Below are positions 14,442 through 21,128 of a stretch of DNA of 21,543 bases, in pieces. The stretch is from Spirochaetaceae bacterium UBA4077 (GTDB taxonomy: Bacteria; Spirochaetota; Spirochaetia; Treponematales; Rectinemataceae), in the NCBI GenBank assembly GCA_002383375.1, contig DFYR01000076.1:57156-78698 (forward strand). The letters are read 5' to 3'. The notes under the pieces were generated by a model, which saw only the letters and a list, made by a program, of their open reading frames with translations, was not told where the DNA came from and searched no databases. The translations under genes were made by a program, and so were the position numbers. The stretch's first letter is position 1. Each line of letters begins with the position of its first letter.

Positions 14442-15151
14442 GATTGGGCATATTCGGGCGCGGTCGCTTAGGCGGCGCCATCGCGATGGAGATCGCGAAG
14501 TATACGGCCAGTCCAGAGGCGCTGGAGCTCCGCTGGACCGAAGGCAGGGATGCCTGCGCCCGGGATAGGGTGGAGGTAGCAGTGGAAGCGAGCCATGCTT
14601 CCGCCGTTCTCGATCACCTTGCCTGGGCTCTGGAGACCGGAACAGACCTGGTCATAGCCACGACGGGTTGGAAGATACCCGACCTGGCCGAGCGGGTCGG
14701 CGGCAGGATTGGCGTCCTGGTATCCCCCAACCTCAGTCTTGGCGTGGCGCTCATGCGAAGGCTCGCAGCCCTGATGGGAGCGTATGCCGCAGCCGATCCG
14801 GATGCCGAGCTGGGTATTATCGAGCATCATCACAGAATGAAGCTGGATTCGCCCTCGGGCACCGCCCTGAGCATAGCCCAGGCGGTACAGGAATCCTGTC
14901 CGCGCTTCTCGGGCTGGAATATAGGAGCCTGGGAGAAGGACAAGGTGAATATCGCCTGCCTGCGTACCGGTTTTGAGGTCGGCAGGCATGAGCTGGTGCT
15001 CGACGCTCCCCTGGAATCCCTGACCATTAGCCACCGGGCTAAAGACCGTAGGGTGTTTGCCGCCGGAGCCATGAAGGCGGCTCGCTGGATCTGGGGACGG
15101 AGGGGCGTTTATTCCATGGACGATTTTGCGGCTGATGTATTTAAAAACTGA
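14438..15151 (+). CDS. dapB: 4-hydroxy-tetrahydrodipicolinate reductase
   Basis: DapB reduces the product of DapA to tetrahydrodipicolinate with NAD(P)H. The 237-aa protein, on the short side for the family, has the nucleotide-binding GIFGRGRLGG (4-13), the ATTG segment (74-77) and the substrate-binding and catalytic motif EHHHRMKLDSPSGTA (129-143), with His130-132, Lys135 and the SGT loop. The C-terminal AGAMKAARWIWGRRGVYSMDD is typical. It overlaps lysC by 4 bp and is followed by dapD after 35 bp. dapA and asd are not in the window, so they must be encoded elsewhere. Confidence 0.95.
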   Translation: MRLGIFGRGRLGGAIAMEIAKYTASPEALELRWTEGRDACARDRVEVAVEASHASAVLDHLAWALETGTDLVIATTGWKIPDLAERVGGRIGVLVSPNLSLGVALMRRLAALMGAYAAADPDAELGIIEHHHRMKLDSPSGTALSIAQAVQESCPRFSGWNIGAWEKDKVNIACLRTGFEVGRHELVLDAPLESLTISHRAKDRRVFAAGAMKAARWIWGRRGVYSMDDFAADVFKN

Positions 15152-15186
15152 CGCAGGAGATGTGATAAGAAGGAAGGAGAAGCCGA

Positions 15187-16008
15187 ATGGACGATGAGCG
15201 CGGCAGTATGAAGCTACGGAGCGGAGAACTGGAACAGATATTCGAGGCTAAGGGAAGCTTCAATCCAGAGGAATGGGAAGCCTTTCTGGCAGCTCTTGAG
15301 ACTGGGGTTTTCGCGGCGAGCCGAAAGAGTGCGGATGGGGCATGGGAGGCCGTGCCCTGGGTAAAACAAGCGATTCTCTCAGGCTTCAAGGCTGGCGGCA
15401 TAACAGAGTGGGAATGGCCGGGCGGAGCCTGTGACAGACCGGCCTTTCCTCCCCGTCGCTTCGTGCCCGCCGACGGCATTAGGGTTGTGCCCGGCGGCAG
15501 CTCGGCCCGACGGGGCAGCTATATTGCCCCGGGTGTGGTAATAATGCCACCTTCCTACATAAATGTAGGGGCAAGTATCGGAACGGGAAGCATGGTGGAC
15601 AGTCATGTCCTGGTAGGCTCTTGCGCACGGATCGGCAGCAGGGTACATCTTTCGGCGGGAGTCCAGGTGGGCGGCGTGCTTGAGCCGCCTCAAGCAAGGC
15701 CTGTTGTCATTGAGGATGGAGCCTTCATTGGCGGACTCTGCGGCATATTCGAGGGGATTGTCGTAGGCCAGAACGCTGTGCTGGCCCCTGGACTCATCGT
15801 TAGCGCCTCCACCAGGATCTTCGACTTGGTGAATGAAAAAGAGTGGCTAGGAGAGATACCACCTAACGCCGTGGTGGTGCCCGGAGCCCGGCCTGCCAGG
15901 GGCGGCTGGGCTCAGGAGCGCGGACTATCCCTCCAAGCCCCGGTTATCGTAAAATATCGTGATTCCCACACCGAAGCCTCGGTAGTTCTGGAGGCCGCCC
16001 TCCGGTAA
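15187..16008 (+). CDS. dapD: Tetrahydrodipicolinate N-succinyltransferase
   Basis: DapD transfers a succinyl group from succinyl-CoA to the tetrahydrodipicolinate derivative, so lysine here is made by the succinylase branch. The 273-aa protein has the N-terminal helical part with AVPWVKQAILSGF and a left-handed beta-helix of hexapeptide repeats. The family-specific stretch runs RRGSYIAPGVVIMPPSYINVGA, GTGSMVDSHVLVGSCARIG, HLSAGVQVGGVLEPPQA and VIEDGAFIGG. The HLSAGVQ-GGVLEP pattern points to DapD rather than the acetyl-type DapH. AAGGAG lies 7 bases before the ATG. It continues the riboswitch-controlled operon. Acyl specificity is inferred from the family and not tested. Confidence 0.93.
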   Translation: MDDERGSMKLRSGELEQIFEAKGSFNPEEWEAFLAALETGVFAASRKSADGAWEAVPWVKQAILSGFKAGGITEWEWPGGACDRPAFPPRRFVPADGIRVVPGGSSARRGSYIAPGVVIMPPSYINVGASIGTGSMVDSHVLVGSCARIGSRVHLSAGVQVGGVLEPPQARPVVIEDGAFIGGLCGIFEGIVVGQNAVLAPGLIVSASTRIFDLVNEKEWLGEIPPNAVVVPGARPARGGWAQERGLSLQAPVIVKYRDSHTEASVVLEAALR

Positions 16009-16039
16009 TCAACAGAGAGGCCTTAATTGGAGATACCTT

Positions 16040-16849
16040 GTGAGCTATAAACTTGGAATAATCGGCGCAGGAAAAATAGGCGAAGCCCTCCTCTTGGGTA
16101 CCTTCGCTCAGGGTCTTTACAAGTCGGAGGAGATCATCCTTTCGGTAAGAACCGAGGCGCACAGGGCAGACCTGCACGAGCGGTTCCATGTGGAGAGCAG
16201 CCTGGACAACCGCAGGGTGGCGGCCGAATCGGATATCGTCATTCTGGCGGTAAAGCCGAAGGCTGTTGTGGATATCCTCAATACCATCTCAGGTGATCTT
16301 CGCAAGGACAGTCTTCTAATTTCCACCGCAGCGGGGGTTCCCCTGGATATCATCGAGTCCCGGGTCCCCGGCTATGTGGCTGTGGTGCGTACCATGCCCA
16401 ACCTGGCTATCTCGGTGGGCGAGGGCATGACAGTGTTTTCCTGCGGACGGAATGTGTCCGAAGCCCAAGCCGATCTCGTCACGGGGCTCTTCGGGGCGGT
16501 AGGTAGAGTTCTGCGTCTGGAGGAACAGCACATGGACGCGGTAACCGGGCTCTCAGGCTCTGGACCTGCCTACATCTACATCGTAATCGAAGCCCTGGCA
16601 GACGGAGGGGTCAAGATGGGGCTTTCCCGGGACGTGGCTATCGAGATGGCTGCCCAGACGGTTTTAGGCGCCGCTAAAACCGTCTTGGTTACCGGAGAGC
16701 ATCCTGCCAAACTCAAGGATCAAGTTACCACCCCTGCCGGCGTCACCATCGATGGTATCATGGAACTGGAGGAAGGGGGACTGCGGGTTACCCTCATAAA
16801 ATCGGTGATCAAGGCTACCGAGCGGGCAAGACAGCTGCTGCACAAATAG
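16040..16849 (+). CDS. proC: Pyrroline-5-carboxylate reductase
   Basis: ProC reduces pyrroline-5-carboxylate to proline with NAD(P)H. The 269-aa protein shows the dinucleotide-binding GIIGAGKIGEALL near the N-terminus, the VRTMPNLAISVGEGMT segment and the C-terminal signature spanning GSGPAYIYIVIEALADGG and KDQVTTPAGVTIDGI, all normal for the family. It begins with GTG at 16040, preceded by GGAG at 8 bases, 31 bp after dapD, so it is probably the last gene of the lysine operon. That would place proline synthesis under lysine control unless it has its own promoter. The stop at 16849 is followed by no clear terminator, only a weak AAGAC/GTCTT pair (16870-16897). Confidence 0.95.
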   Translation: MSYKLGIIGAGKIGEALLLGTFAQGLYKSEEIILSVRTEAHRADLHERFHVESSLDNRRVAAESDIVILAVKPKAVVDILNTISGDLRKDSLLISTAAGVPLDIIESRVPGYVAVVRTMPNLAISVGEGMTVFSCGRNVSEAQADLVTGLFGAVGRVLRLEEQHMDAVTGLSGSGPAYIYIVIEALADGGVKMGLSRDVAIEMAAQTVLGAAKTVLVTGEHPAKLKDQVTTPAGVTIDGIMELEEGGLRVTLIKSVIKATERARQLLHK

Positions 16850-16918
16850 TCCTCGAGCTTTTCGACATAAAGACTGACTCGATTCGATCGCGGTCTTAAG
16901 GATGACTCCGGGCTATGC

Positions 16919-18148
16919 TTACTCCCTGCTCAATATGGAGGTGAGGTGCTGCCTGAGGCTGGCCGGGAGCTGGAGCGATCTCGCAGCGCCGCGCCTTGTC
17001 TTGGGCGCCAATTCCGAAAGCACTTTTTGGGCAAACAGCTGCGCCCGCCGGGTGAGTTCGTTCAGCGAAAGCATCTGGGTTGCCTCCAGCGCGTTGAGAA
17101 TCTTTTTGCTCCGGCTCGATGGAGCGCAGGAAAAAAGCCTGTCATGGGCTATAGGCTCCATAGCCTGGATGAGTGAAGCCAAAAGGGCCGGTTCCAACCC
17201 AGCGACCACCGATTTGAGTACTTTCTCGTCCAGTTCTAAAATCAAGCCGCTTATGTCTGCCACCAGGCTCTCATCCACGCCACTACTCCAGGCTTCCTGC
17301 CGGAGCTCTGTGGGGCTCGCTTCGTCCAGCGATCCTAATAGTTCCATGAAGGCGCTTTGGGCATCGGAAAGCTCATCAGAGGAGAGCCTGGACCTGGCTT
17401 CCCGGATATTCCAATCCAGCAATGCCCCTCCCAGTCTGGAATAAGCCAGGGATTTGACAAGGTCGATAGTCTGGCGCGAACAGCCTGCCAGGCTGGCAGC
17501 CGTGAGCTGCTGTCCGGCCATGCGCACTGCCTGGTCTATCTGGCCGGGAGAAAGCCTGTTTTCCGAGAGGATTTCTGAAAGATCCCCGGGAATGATCAAT
17601 TCTTCATCTTCTTTCGCCTGTTGCCCGAAGTGCTCCAGAAGCCAGGATTCCACCTGGTCGAAAACCTGCAGGCCTAGGTAGGCAGTCATGGTGCGCATGA
17701 TCACCACTGGATGCGCCTTGGCGATCGCGAGCCTGGTGCCGGTGATGAACATCTCAGACTCGCATTCGTCAGGGTAGCCCGCGGTGCTGGAAAGCCCGGC
17801 GCTGTGGAATGCCTGGCGGACCAGTTCGGGGGTTGTGGATGAGGCGATGAGGGAGTAGGAAAATTTTAAGAGCCGCCGCCGTTCTTCCCGGGCAGCCGCG
17901 ACAATCCGCTCCCTGCCTTCCTTCTGAAACTGGGAAACACTCAGTACGAAGCGGGCAGCTAATTCCAGATAGATTGCCGTTTTTTTCGGCGTAGCCGCAA
18001 AGCGGCTCTGGAGCTGCTCGGCTTGAGCTTGAGCCTGCCCTTCAGCAGAGCTTTTCCTGCCTGGGCCGGCTTTCGTTCTTTCCGTTCCGCCTTTCCTCGG
18101 TTCGAGATTCAGGTTGCGGTGAAGTTCGCAGAGGGCGTTGATGATCAT
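16919..18148 (-). CDS. Uncharacterised protein with FliG-C-like and MotA-like segments
   Basis: I do not recognise this 409-aa soluble protein as a named family member. Residues about 18-50 are a charged, Gln/Ala-rich linker. Residues about 93-172 contain two helices that resemble the MotA cytoplasmic region (FITGTRLAIAKAHPVVIMRTMTAYL). Residues about 296-382 resemble the C-terminal torque domain of FliG (GLILELDEKVLKSVVAGLEPALLASLI, then SKKILNALEATQMLSLNEL and RRAQLFAQKVLSELA). The FliG middle-domain EHPQ motif is absent, and no transmembrane segment is present. It overlaps its upstream partner by ATGA, so the two are translated together. It may be a diverged motor-switch relative used outside the flagellum. 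The similarity is read by eye from weak patterns and could be generic helical-repeat resemblance. Confidence 0.6.
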   Translation of the reverse strand: MIINALCELHRNLNLEPRKGGTERTKAGPGRKSSAEGQAQAQAEQLQSRFAATPKKTAIYLELAARFVLSVSQFQKEGRERIVAAAREERRRLLKFSYSLIASSTTPELVRQAFHSAGLSSTAGYPDECESEMFITGTRLAIAKAHPVVIMRTMTAYLGLQVFDQVESWLLEHFGQQAKEDEELIIPGDLSEILSENRLSPGQIDQAVRMAGQQLTAASLAGCSRQTIDLVKSLAYSRLGGALLDWNIREARSRLSSDELSDAQSAFMELLGSLDEASPTELRQEAWSSGVDESLVADISGLILELDEKVLKSVVAGLEPALLASLIQAMEPIAHDRLFSCAPSSRSKKILNALEATQMLSLNELTRRAQLFAQKVLSELAPKTRRGAARSLQLPASLRQHLTSILSRE

Positions 18149-18570
18149 GGCGTTTCGGCGGGGCCTTGGGGTTCTTGGGCCTTAAGGAGAGCGAAGGCTT
18201 TTTCAGCACCGCAGTAAGGTGCCAGTTTGCGCAGCAGAAGGTCCCGGGAGTCGCCCGAGGCGATGCCGAGGATAGCTTCGACATAAATGCATTGGACCAG
18301 GAATTCGTAGCCTGTCAGGGTACTCGTGGCCAGATAGATCGCCAGGATTTCTTCCAGGGTCTCAGGAGATAGGCCTTCGGAGATCATGCGCAGCCCGTAG
18401 GCGAGGATATCCTGGTTTTTTTCCAGCTCAGCGCCGATCAGCGACTTGATGCCTCCCGCTCTCAGTCTGTCTGCCAAATCCAGAATCCCAGTCACGAAGC
18501 CCGGCAGAGCGGCTTTTTCCTTTTCTGTGCATGCTAGACGTTTTGTCAGCTCGGCGTTCCACATGATCAT
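18145..18570 (-). CDS. Small uncharacterised helical protein, MotA-cytoplasmic-like
   Basis: This 141-aa protein is predicted to be all-helical and cytoplasmic, with no membrane segment or signal. Its middle (about residues 32-80: LADRLRAGGIKSLIGAE, then YGLRMISEGLSPETLEEILAIYL) follows the helix-turn pattern of the MotA cytoplasmic loop, in which a pair of helices is joined by a Gly-Xaa-Asp/Ser-Pro-Glu turn. The partner gene downstream has a similar turn (AKAHPVVIMRTM), so the two may share a module by duplication. GGAG sits 6 bases before the ATG. The gene is first in a two-gene unit behind a good promoter with an overlapping inverted repeat. Function is unknown. Confidence 0.6.
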   Translation of the reverse strand: MIMWNAELTKRLACTEKEKAALPGFVTGILDLADRLRAGGIKSLIGAELEKNQDILAYGLRMISEGLSPETLEEILAIYLATSTLTGYEFLVQCIYVEAILGIASGDSRDLLLRKLAPYCGAEKAFALLKAQEPQGPAETP

Positions 18571-18622
18571 GAGAGTCTCCGAAATAAGCGGTGCTGGCGT
18601 TTTTTCATTATCTCGTCACTTG

Positions 18623-18654
18623 ATACTATACGGTTCATTTAGTATCCTGACAAT
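18623..18654 (-). promoter_or_regulatory. Promoter with overlapping inverted repeat (operator candidate)
   Basis: On the minus strand TTGTCA (18649-18654) and TATAGT (18626-18631) are 17 bp apart, each one base from consensus, with a leader of about 49 nt to the ATG at 18570. A perfect 7-bp inverted repeat, GATACTA-N11-TAGTATC (18623-18647), covers the -10 box and the spacer, exactly where a repressor would block polymerase. The upstream half lies inside the 3' end of the THEP1-like gene. Confidence 0.6.
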
Positions 18655-19225
18655 GCCGAATTATGTCGCTGACAGTGAAAAATAACTCGTTTTCGTCCCT
18701 GTGTTGACCAAGATAGATCCGCAAAAGTCTTCTCGATACAAGATTGGGAAGGCGCCTAAGCAGCTGTTTTTCAAGATTCGGCCGCAGGCTGAGCACCAGG
18801 GTTAGGGTTTCGGCCCTGGCCGCCTTTTCCAGGGCAGGCATGAGACCTTCGCCTTTTTGCAGCTCAAGAGGACCTATCTCATCAAGGATCAGGATTCCCC
18901 TTCCTTCCGCCAGAGCTTGCTCAAGCTTTGTCGAAGCCCAGGCGAAGGCGGAATGATCGAAGGCGAAGGGCTTGAGTGCCGTGCCTGCAGTGTCGTCGAA
19001 GGGACCAGTCCCAGAAAAGCCTTCCCGAACTCCGAGAAAACGCTTCTCCCCACCGGGTAGCTCCACCAAACTGAGTTCCACCGGATATCCCTGGGGAGAA
19101 CGGCGGTTTTCCTGGATTATCGCATAGGGATTCATGCTCCTATCGGCCATAGTCTGGAAGAGGAGAGTGCAAAGGCTTGTCTTGCCCGAAGCCATAGGTC
19201 CTAGGAGCAGCACCAGAGGGGCCAT
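18635..19225 (-). CDS. THEP1-like P-loop NTPase
   Basis: The 196-aa protein has a Walker A loop GPMASGKTS (9-17) at its extreme N-terminus and a Walker B segment LILDEIGPLEL (112-122). The DEIGPLEL form is the hallmark of the THEP1 / COG1618 nucleoside-triphosphatase family. The family hydrolyses NTPs in vitro, but its cellular role is unsettled. The ATG at 19225 gives the P-loop its normal position, and AGGGTGA lies 8 bases upstream. It ends 65 bp before the FliG/MotA-like pair and on the same strand, but that pair has its own promoter, so co-regulation is only partial. Length is slightly above the family norm (about 170-190 aa). Confidence 0.85.
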   Translation of the reverse strand: MAPLVLLLGPMASGKTSLCTLLFQTMADRSMNPYAIIQENRRSPQGYPVELSLVELPGGEKRFLGVREGFSGTGPFDDTAGTALKPFAFDHSAFAWASTKLEQALAEGRGILILDEIGPLELQKGEGLMPALEKAARAETLTLVLSLRPNLEKQLLRRLPNLVSRRLLRIYLGQHRDENELFFTVSDIIRHCQDTK

Positions 19226-19268
19226 GGACTATTGTCACCCTGAAGGCCGCTCCTGTCCAGATCTTATT

Positions 19269-19274
19269 ATTATA
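19269..19274 (-). promoter_or_regulatory. Perfect -10 box, possible THEP1-gene promoter
   Basis: The minus strand carries TATAAT here, in a very AT-rich stretch, about 44 bp upstream of the NTPase ATG. The -35 region at the correct distance (TTATAT) is poor. Low confidence. Confidence 0.35.
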
Positions 19275-19361
19275 TCGTGCAGTAATGAACTATATAATCC
19301 TATTTTCCAGCATTCTTTGCGATGTTTTCTTTTATTTTCATATAAATTCTAGTATATTCAC

Positions 19362-19390
19362 TTGACGATTTTTGATTCATGCGATATGTT
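19362..19390 (+). promoter_or_regulatory. Promoter of the leader RNA upstream of the NIF3 gene
   Basis: TTGACG (19362-19367) and TATGTT (19385-19390) are separated by 17 bp. The preceding 100 bp is strongly AT-rich. The predicted transcription start is about 19397, just before a GC-rich structured segment that ends in an intrinsic terminator. Confidence 0.55.
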
Positions 19391-19396
19391 ACAATC

Positions 19397-19508
19397 GACA
19401 GAACGGGATGACACCGGTGGCGAAACGGGATAGTCCCCTAACAGCGGCAGCGCTGACTGCCAGGAGCCTTCTGGGGTTTGCCTCCTTCCCCGGAAGGCTC
19501 TTTTATTA
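19397..19508 (+). ncRNA. Structured leader or small RNA ending in a terminator
   Basis: About 110 nt of GC-rich sequence, framed by a promoter and a strong terminator, contains no credible reading frame. It can fold into GGGA-TAG-TCCC (19427-19437), either GGCAG-N6-CTGCC or the competing CAGCG-N4-CGCTG (about 19442-19462), and the terminator stem. The order GGGA, CCGGTG, AA, GTCCCC, AAC and finally GCCAGGAG with CC resembles the conserved core of cobalamin riboswitches in a compact form lacking the peripheral helices, but the match is partial. It is either an attenuating leader for the NIF3-lspA genes, whose start lies 13 bp beyond, or an independent small RNA. Confidence 0.5.
19464..19508 (+). 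terminator. Intrinsic terminator ahead of the NIF3 gene
   Basis: GAGCCTTC (19464-19471) pairs with GAAGGCTC (19493-19500). The stem is extended inward by a T-G wobble and GGGG/CCCC (19473-19476 with 19488-19491), leaving an 11-base loop. TTTTATTATAT follows. It is the strongest terminator in the window. Confidence 0.88.
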
Positions 19509-19520
19509 TATCCTTATCCC

Positions 19521-20282
19521 ATGACACTCTCCGAATTCGACCTCTGGAGCCGCTCCTTCCTGCAGATCGACGAGCTTCGGACTATCGACGACTCGCTGAA
19601 CGGCGTTCAAGTGGGACGCTCGGCAAAGCCCCTGACCAAGGTAGCCTTTGCGGTGGACGCCTGCGCAGCGTCCATTGGCAGGGCGGCCGAGGCAGGGGCA
19701 GATCTTCTCTTTGTCCACCACGGGTTGTTCTGGGGATCCGCCGCTCGGATAGAAGGTCCTATGTTGGAGCGGATCCGCGGCCTGCTGTCGGCCGACATGG
19801 GACTCTATGCCTGCCACCTGCCCCTGGACATGCATCCCCAGCTGGGTAATAACGCCCAGTTGGCCGATCTTTTGCAGCTCGAGGAAAGAAAGCCTTTCGG
19901 GATCTACCACGGAATCGCCATTGGGGTTTCGGGCAGGCTCAAGCATCCTAAGACAGCCGATGAACTCTGTGCCGCGATTCTTCGCGATAACAGCCGCCCG
20001 CGATCGCTCATCGCCGCCGGCCCTGCAAAGGTATCAACCCTGGCCATTGTTTCGGGGGGAGCCCCCCTTGAGGCGCTTCAGGCACTCGGAAAGGGCATAG
20101 ACGCCTTTATCACCGGCGAGCCCTCCCATTCGGTATACCATCTGGTTGTAGAAGGAGGGCTGACCTTTATCGCCGCCGGACACTACGCCACAGAAACCTG
20201 GGGGCTCAAGGCGGTCGAGGCCAAGCTCAAGGCCGAGACCGGGCTTGAAACCCTCTTTATCGACCTGCCTACGGGACTCTGA
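19521..20282 (+). CDS. NIF3 / DUF34 family dinuclear-metal protein
   Basis: The 253-aa protein belongs to the widespread Nif3-like family, which forms toroidal hexamers with a two-metal site. It is often annotated as GTP cyclohydrolase 1 type 2, though its role is debated. Metal-ligand motifs are present: the HHGLFW segment (His66, His67), Asp103 in PLDMHPQLGNN, and His221 and Glu225 in GHYATETWG. The ITGEPSH segment is also typical. The ATG at 19521 has no ribosome-binding site and comes 13 bp after a strong terminator, so it is expressed by readthrough or from a promoter within the terminator tail that I cannot identify well. lspA starts 29 bp downstream. Confidence 0.92.
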   Translation: MTLSEFDLWSRSFLQIDELRTIDDSLNGVQVGRSAKPLTKVAFAVDACAASIGRAAEAGADLLFVHHGLFWGSAARIEGPMLERIRGLLSADMGLYACHLPLDMHPQLGNNAQLADLLQLEERKPFGIYHGIAIGVSGRLKHPKTADELCAAILRDNSRPRSLIAAGPAKVSTLAIVSGGAPLEALQALGKGIDAFITGEPSHSVYHLVVEGGLTFIAAGHYATETWGLKAVEAKLKAETGLETLFIDLPTGL

Positions 20283-20311
20283 ACCTGGAAACCTCTGGAC
20301 TGGCGGAACAC

Positions 20312-20896
20312 ATGGAACAGACATCGACAGTTAAGCCGGAAGCATCGATAGCAAAACCGAATGGCTCGGGCCGCAGAAGAACGCTGTTGCTCTCAGCGAT
20401 ACTCTCGGCCTCTATCATTATTCTCGACCAGGTGGTAAAGGCTCGGATTATCGCCTTAATCCCCGAGAACAGAATCGGTGTCAGGCTAATGGATGATTTT
20501 CTCTGGATAGTGCACACAAGAAATCTGGGCATAGCCTTTTCCATAGGCGACAGCGTGTCCAGACTGATACGGATCATTCTGTTCATCCTGGTTCCGGCGG
20601 TCTTCCTCACAGGCGCGGTGCTCTATTCTTTTAGGTCGAAGACTCTAAGCCTTCTGCAGCGTATATCCATCGCCTTTATCGTAGGCGGAGGGACAGGAAA
20701 TCTCATCGACCGCATTTTCCGGCCTGAAGGGGTGGTGGACTATATCTCCTTTTCCCTCTTCGGCTTTTTAGGCATGGAGCGCTTCCCCACCTTCAACATC
20801 GCCGATCTATCCATAACCATCGGCGCATGCCTGTTGCTTATAAGCGGTTTTCTGGCCGGTGGCGGGGAGGGCCATAGGCATGACCAGGGGAGCTAA
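20312..20896 (+). CDS. lspA: Lipoprotein signal peptidase (SPase II)
   Basis: LspA cleaves signal peptides from diacylglyceryl prolipoproteins in the inner membrane. The 194-aa protein has four hydrophobic helices after a basic, Ser/Thr-rich N-terminal tail of about 23 residues that is longer than usual. Conserved regions are LDQVVK (39-43), RNLGIAFSIG (70-79), GGGTGNLIDRIF and VVDYISF with catalytic Asp143, then FNIADLSITIG with catalytic Asp165. Only a weak GGCGGA precedes the ATG at 20312. An internal start that would shorten the tail is possible. Its last 17 bases overlap the next small gene. Confidence 0.96.
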   Translation: MEQTSTVKPEASIAKPNGSGRRRTLLLSAILSASIIILDQVVKARIIALIPENRIGVRLMDDFLWIVHTRNLGIAFSIGDSVSRLIRIILFILVPAVFLTGAVLYSFRSKTLSLLQRISIAFIVGGGTGNLIDRIFRPEGVVDYISFSLFGFLGMERFPTFNIADLSITIGACLLLISGFLAGGGEGHRHDQGS

Positions 20897-21128
20897 AACC
20901 CTGCTTTTCCTCCTTGTGGCAACAATCGGGAACATCCTTCTCACAGCCGTGTTTTTTCTCATACTCCTCTGGCTCTATTCGATCAGCCTGGCCCGAATCC
21001 TCGCCCCCACGGCGGTGGTCTGGGCCATGGCCATATGCTTTATCCTGGCCATGGGGGGAACATTCCTCGTCTACAGAAAACTGCTCACCCTGCTGCGGGT
21101 GAGAAACCACTTGGAAGAAAAGCGATGA
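20880..21128 (+). CDS. Small two-helix membrane protein
   Basis: The 82-aa product has two hydrophobic segments (about residues 6-30 and 39-63), a basic turn and a charged C-terminal tail, with no recognised domain. GGGGAGG lies 9 bases before the ATG at 20880. A GTG at 20859 would add 7 residues and is less likely. It overlaps lspA by 17 bp and its stop overlaps the next ATG as ATGA, so it is clearly translated as part of this operon. An accessory role in lipoprotein processing is possible only by association. Confidence 0.75.
   Translation: MTRGAKTLLFLLVATIGNILLTAVFFLILLWLYSISLARILAPTAVVWAMAICFILAMGGTFLVYRKLLTLLRVRNHLEEKR

Noticed and set aside
16870..16897. Terminator after proC
   Set aside because: There are only five complementary bases with a long loop and no T-run.
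19405..19440. Hammerhead ribozyme (GATGA, GCGAAAC, a short hairpin and a CTA triplet)
   Set aside because: The core needs CUGANGA, but the sequence reads GGGATGA, losing conserved C3 and U4. No stem I partner is evident.
19397..19508. Bacterial SRP (4.5S) RNA, because of CCGGAAGG
   Set aside because: CCGGAAGG belongs to the terminator stem. The GUCAGG and AAGCAGC parts of the SRP tip are missing.
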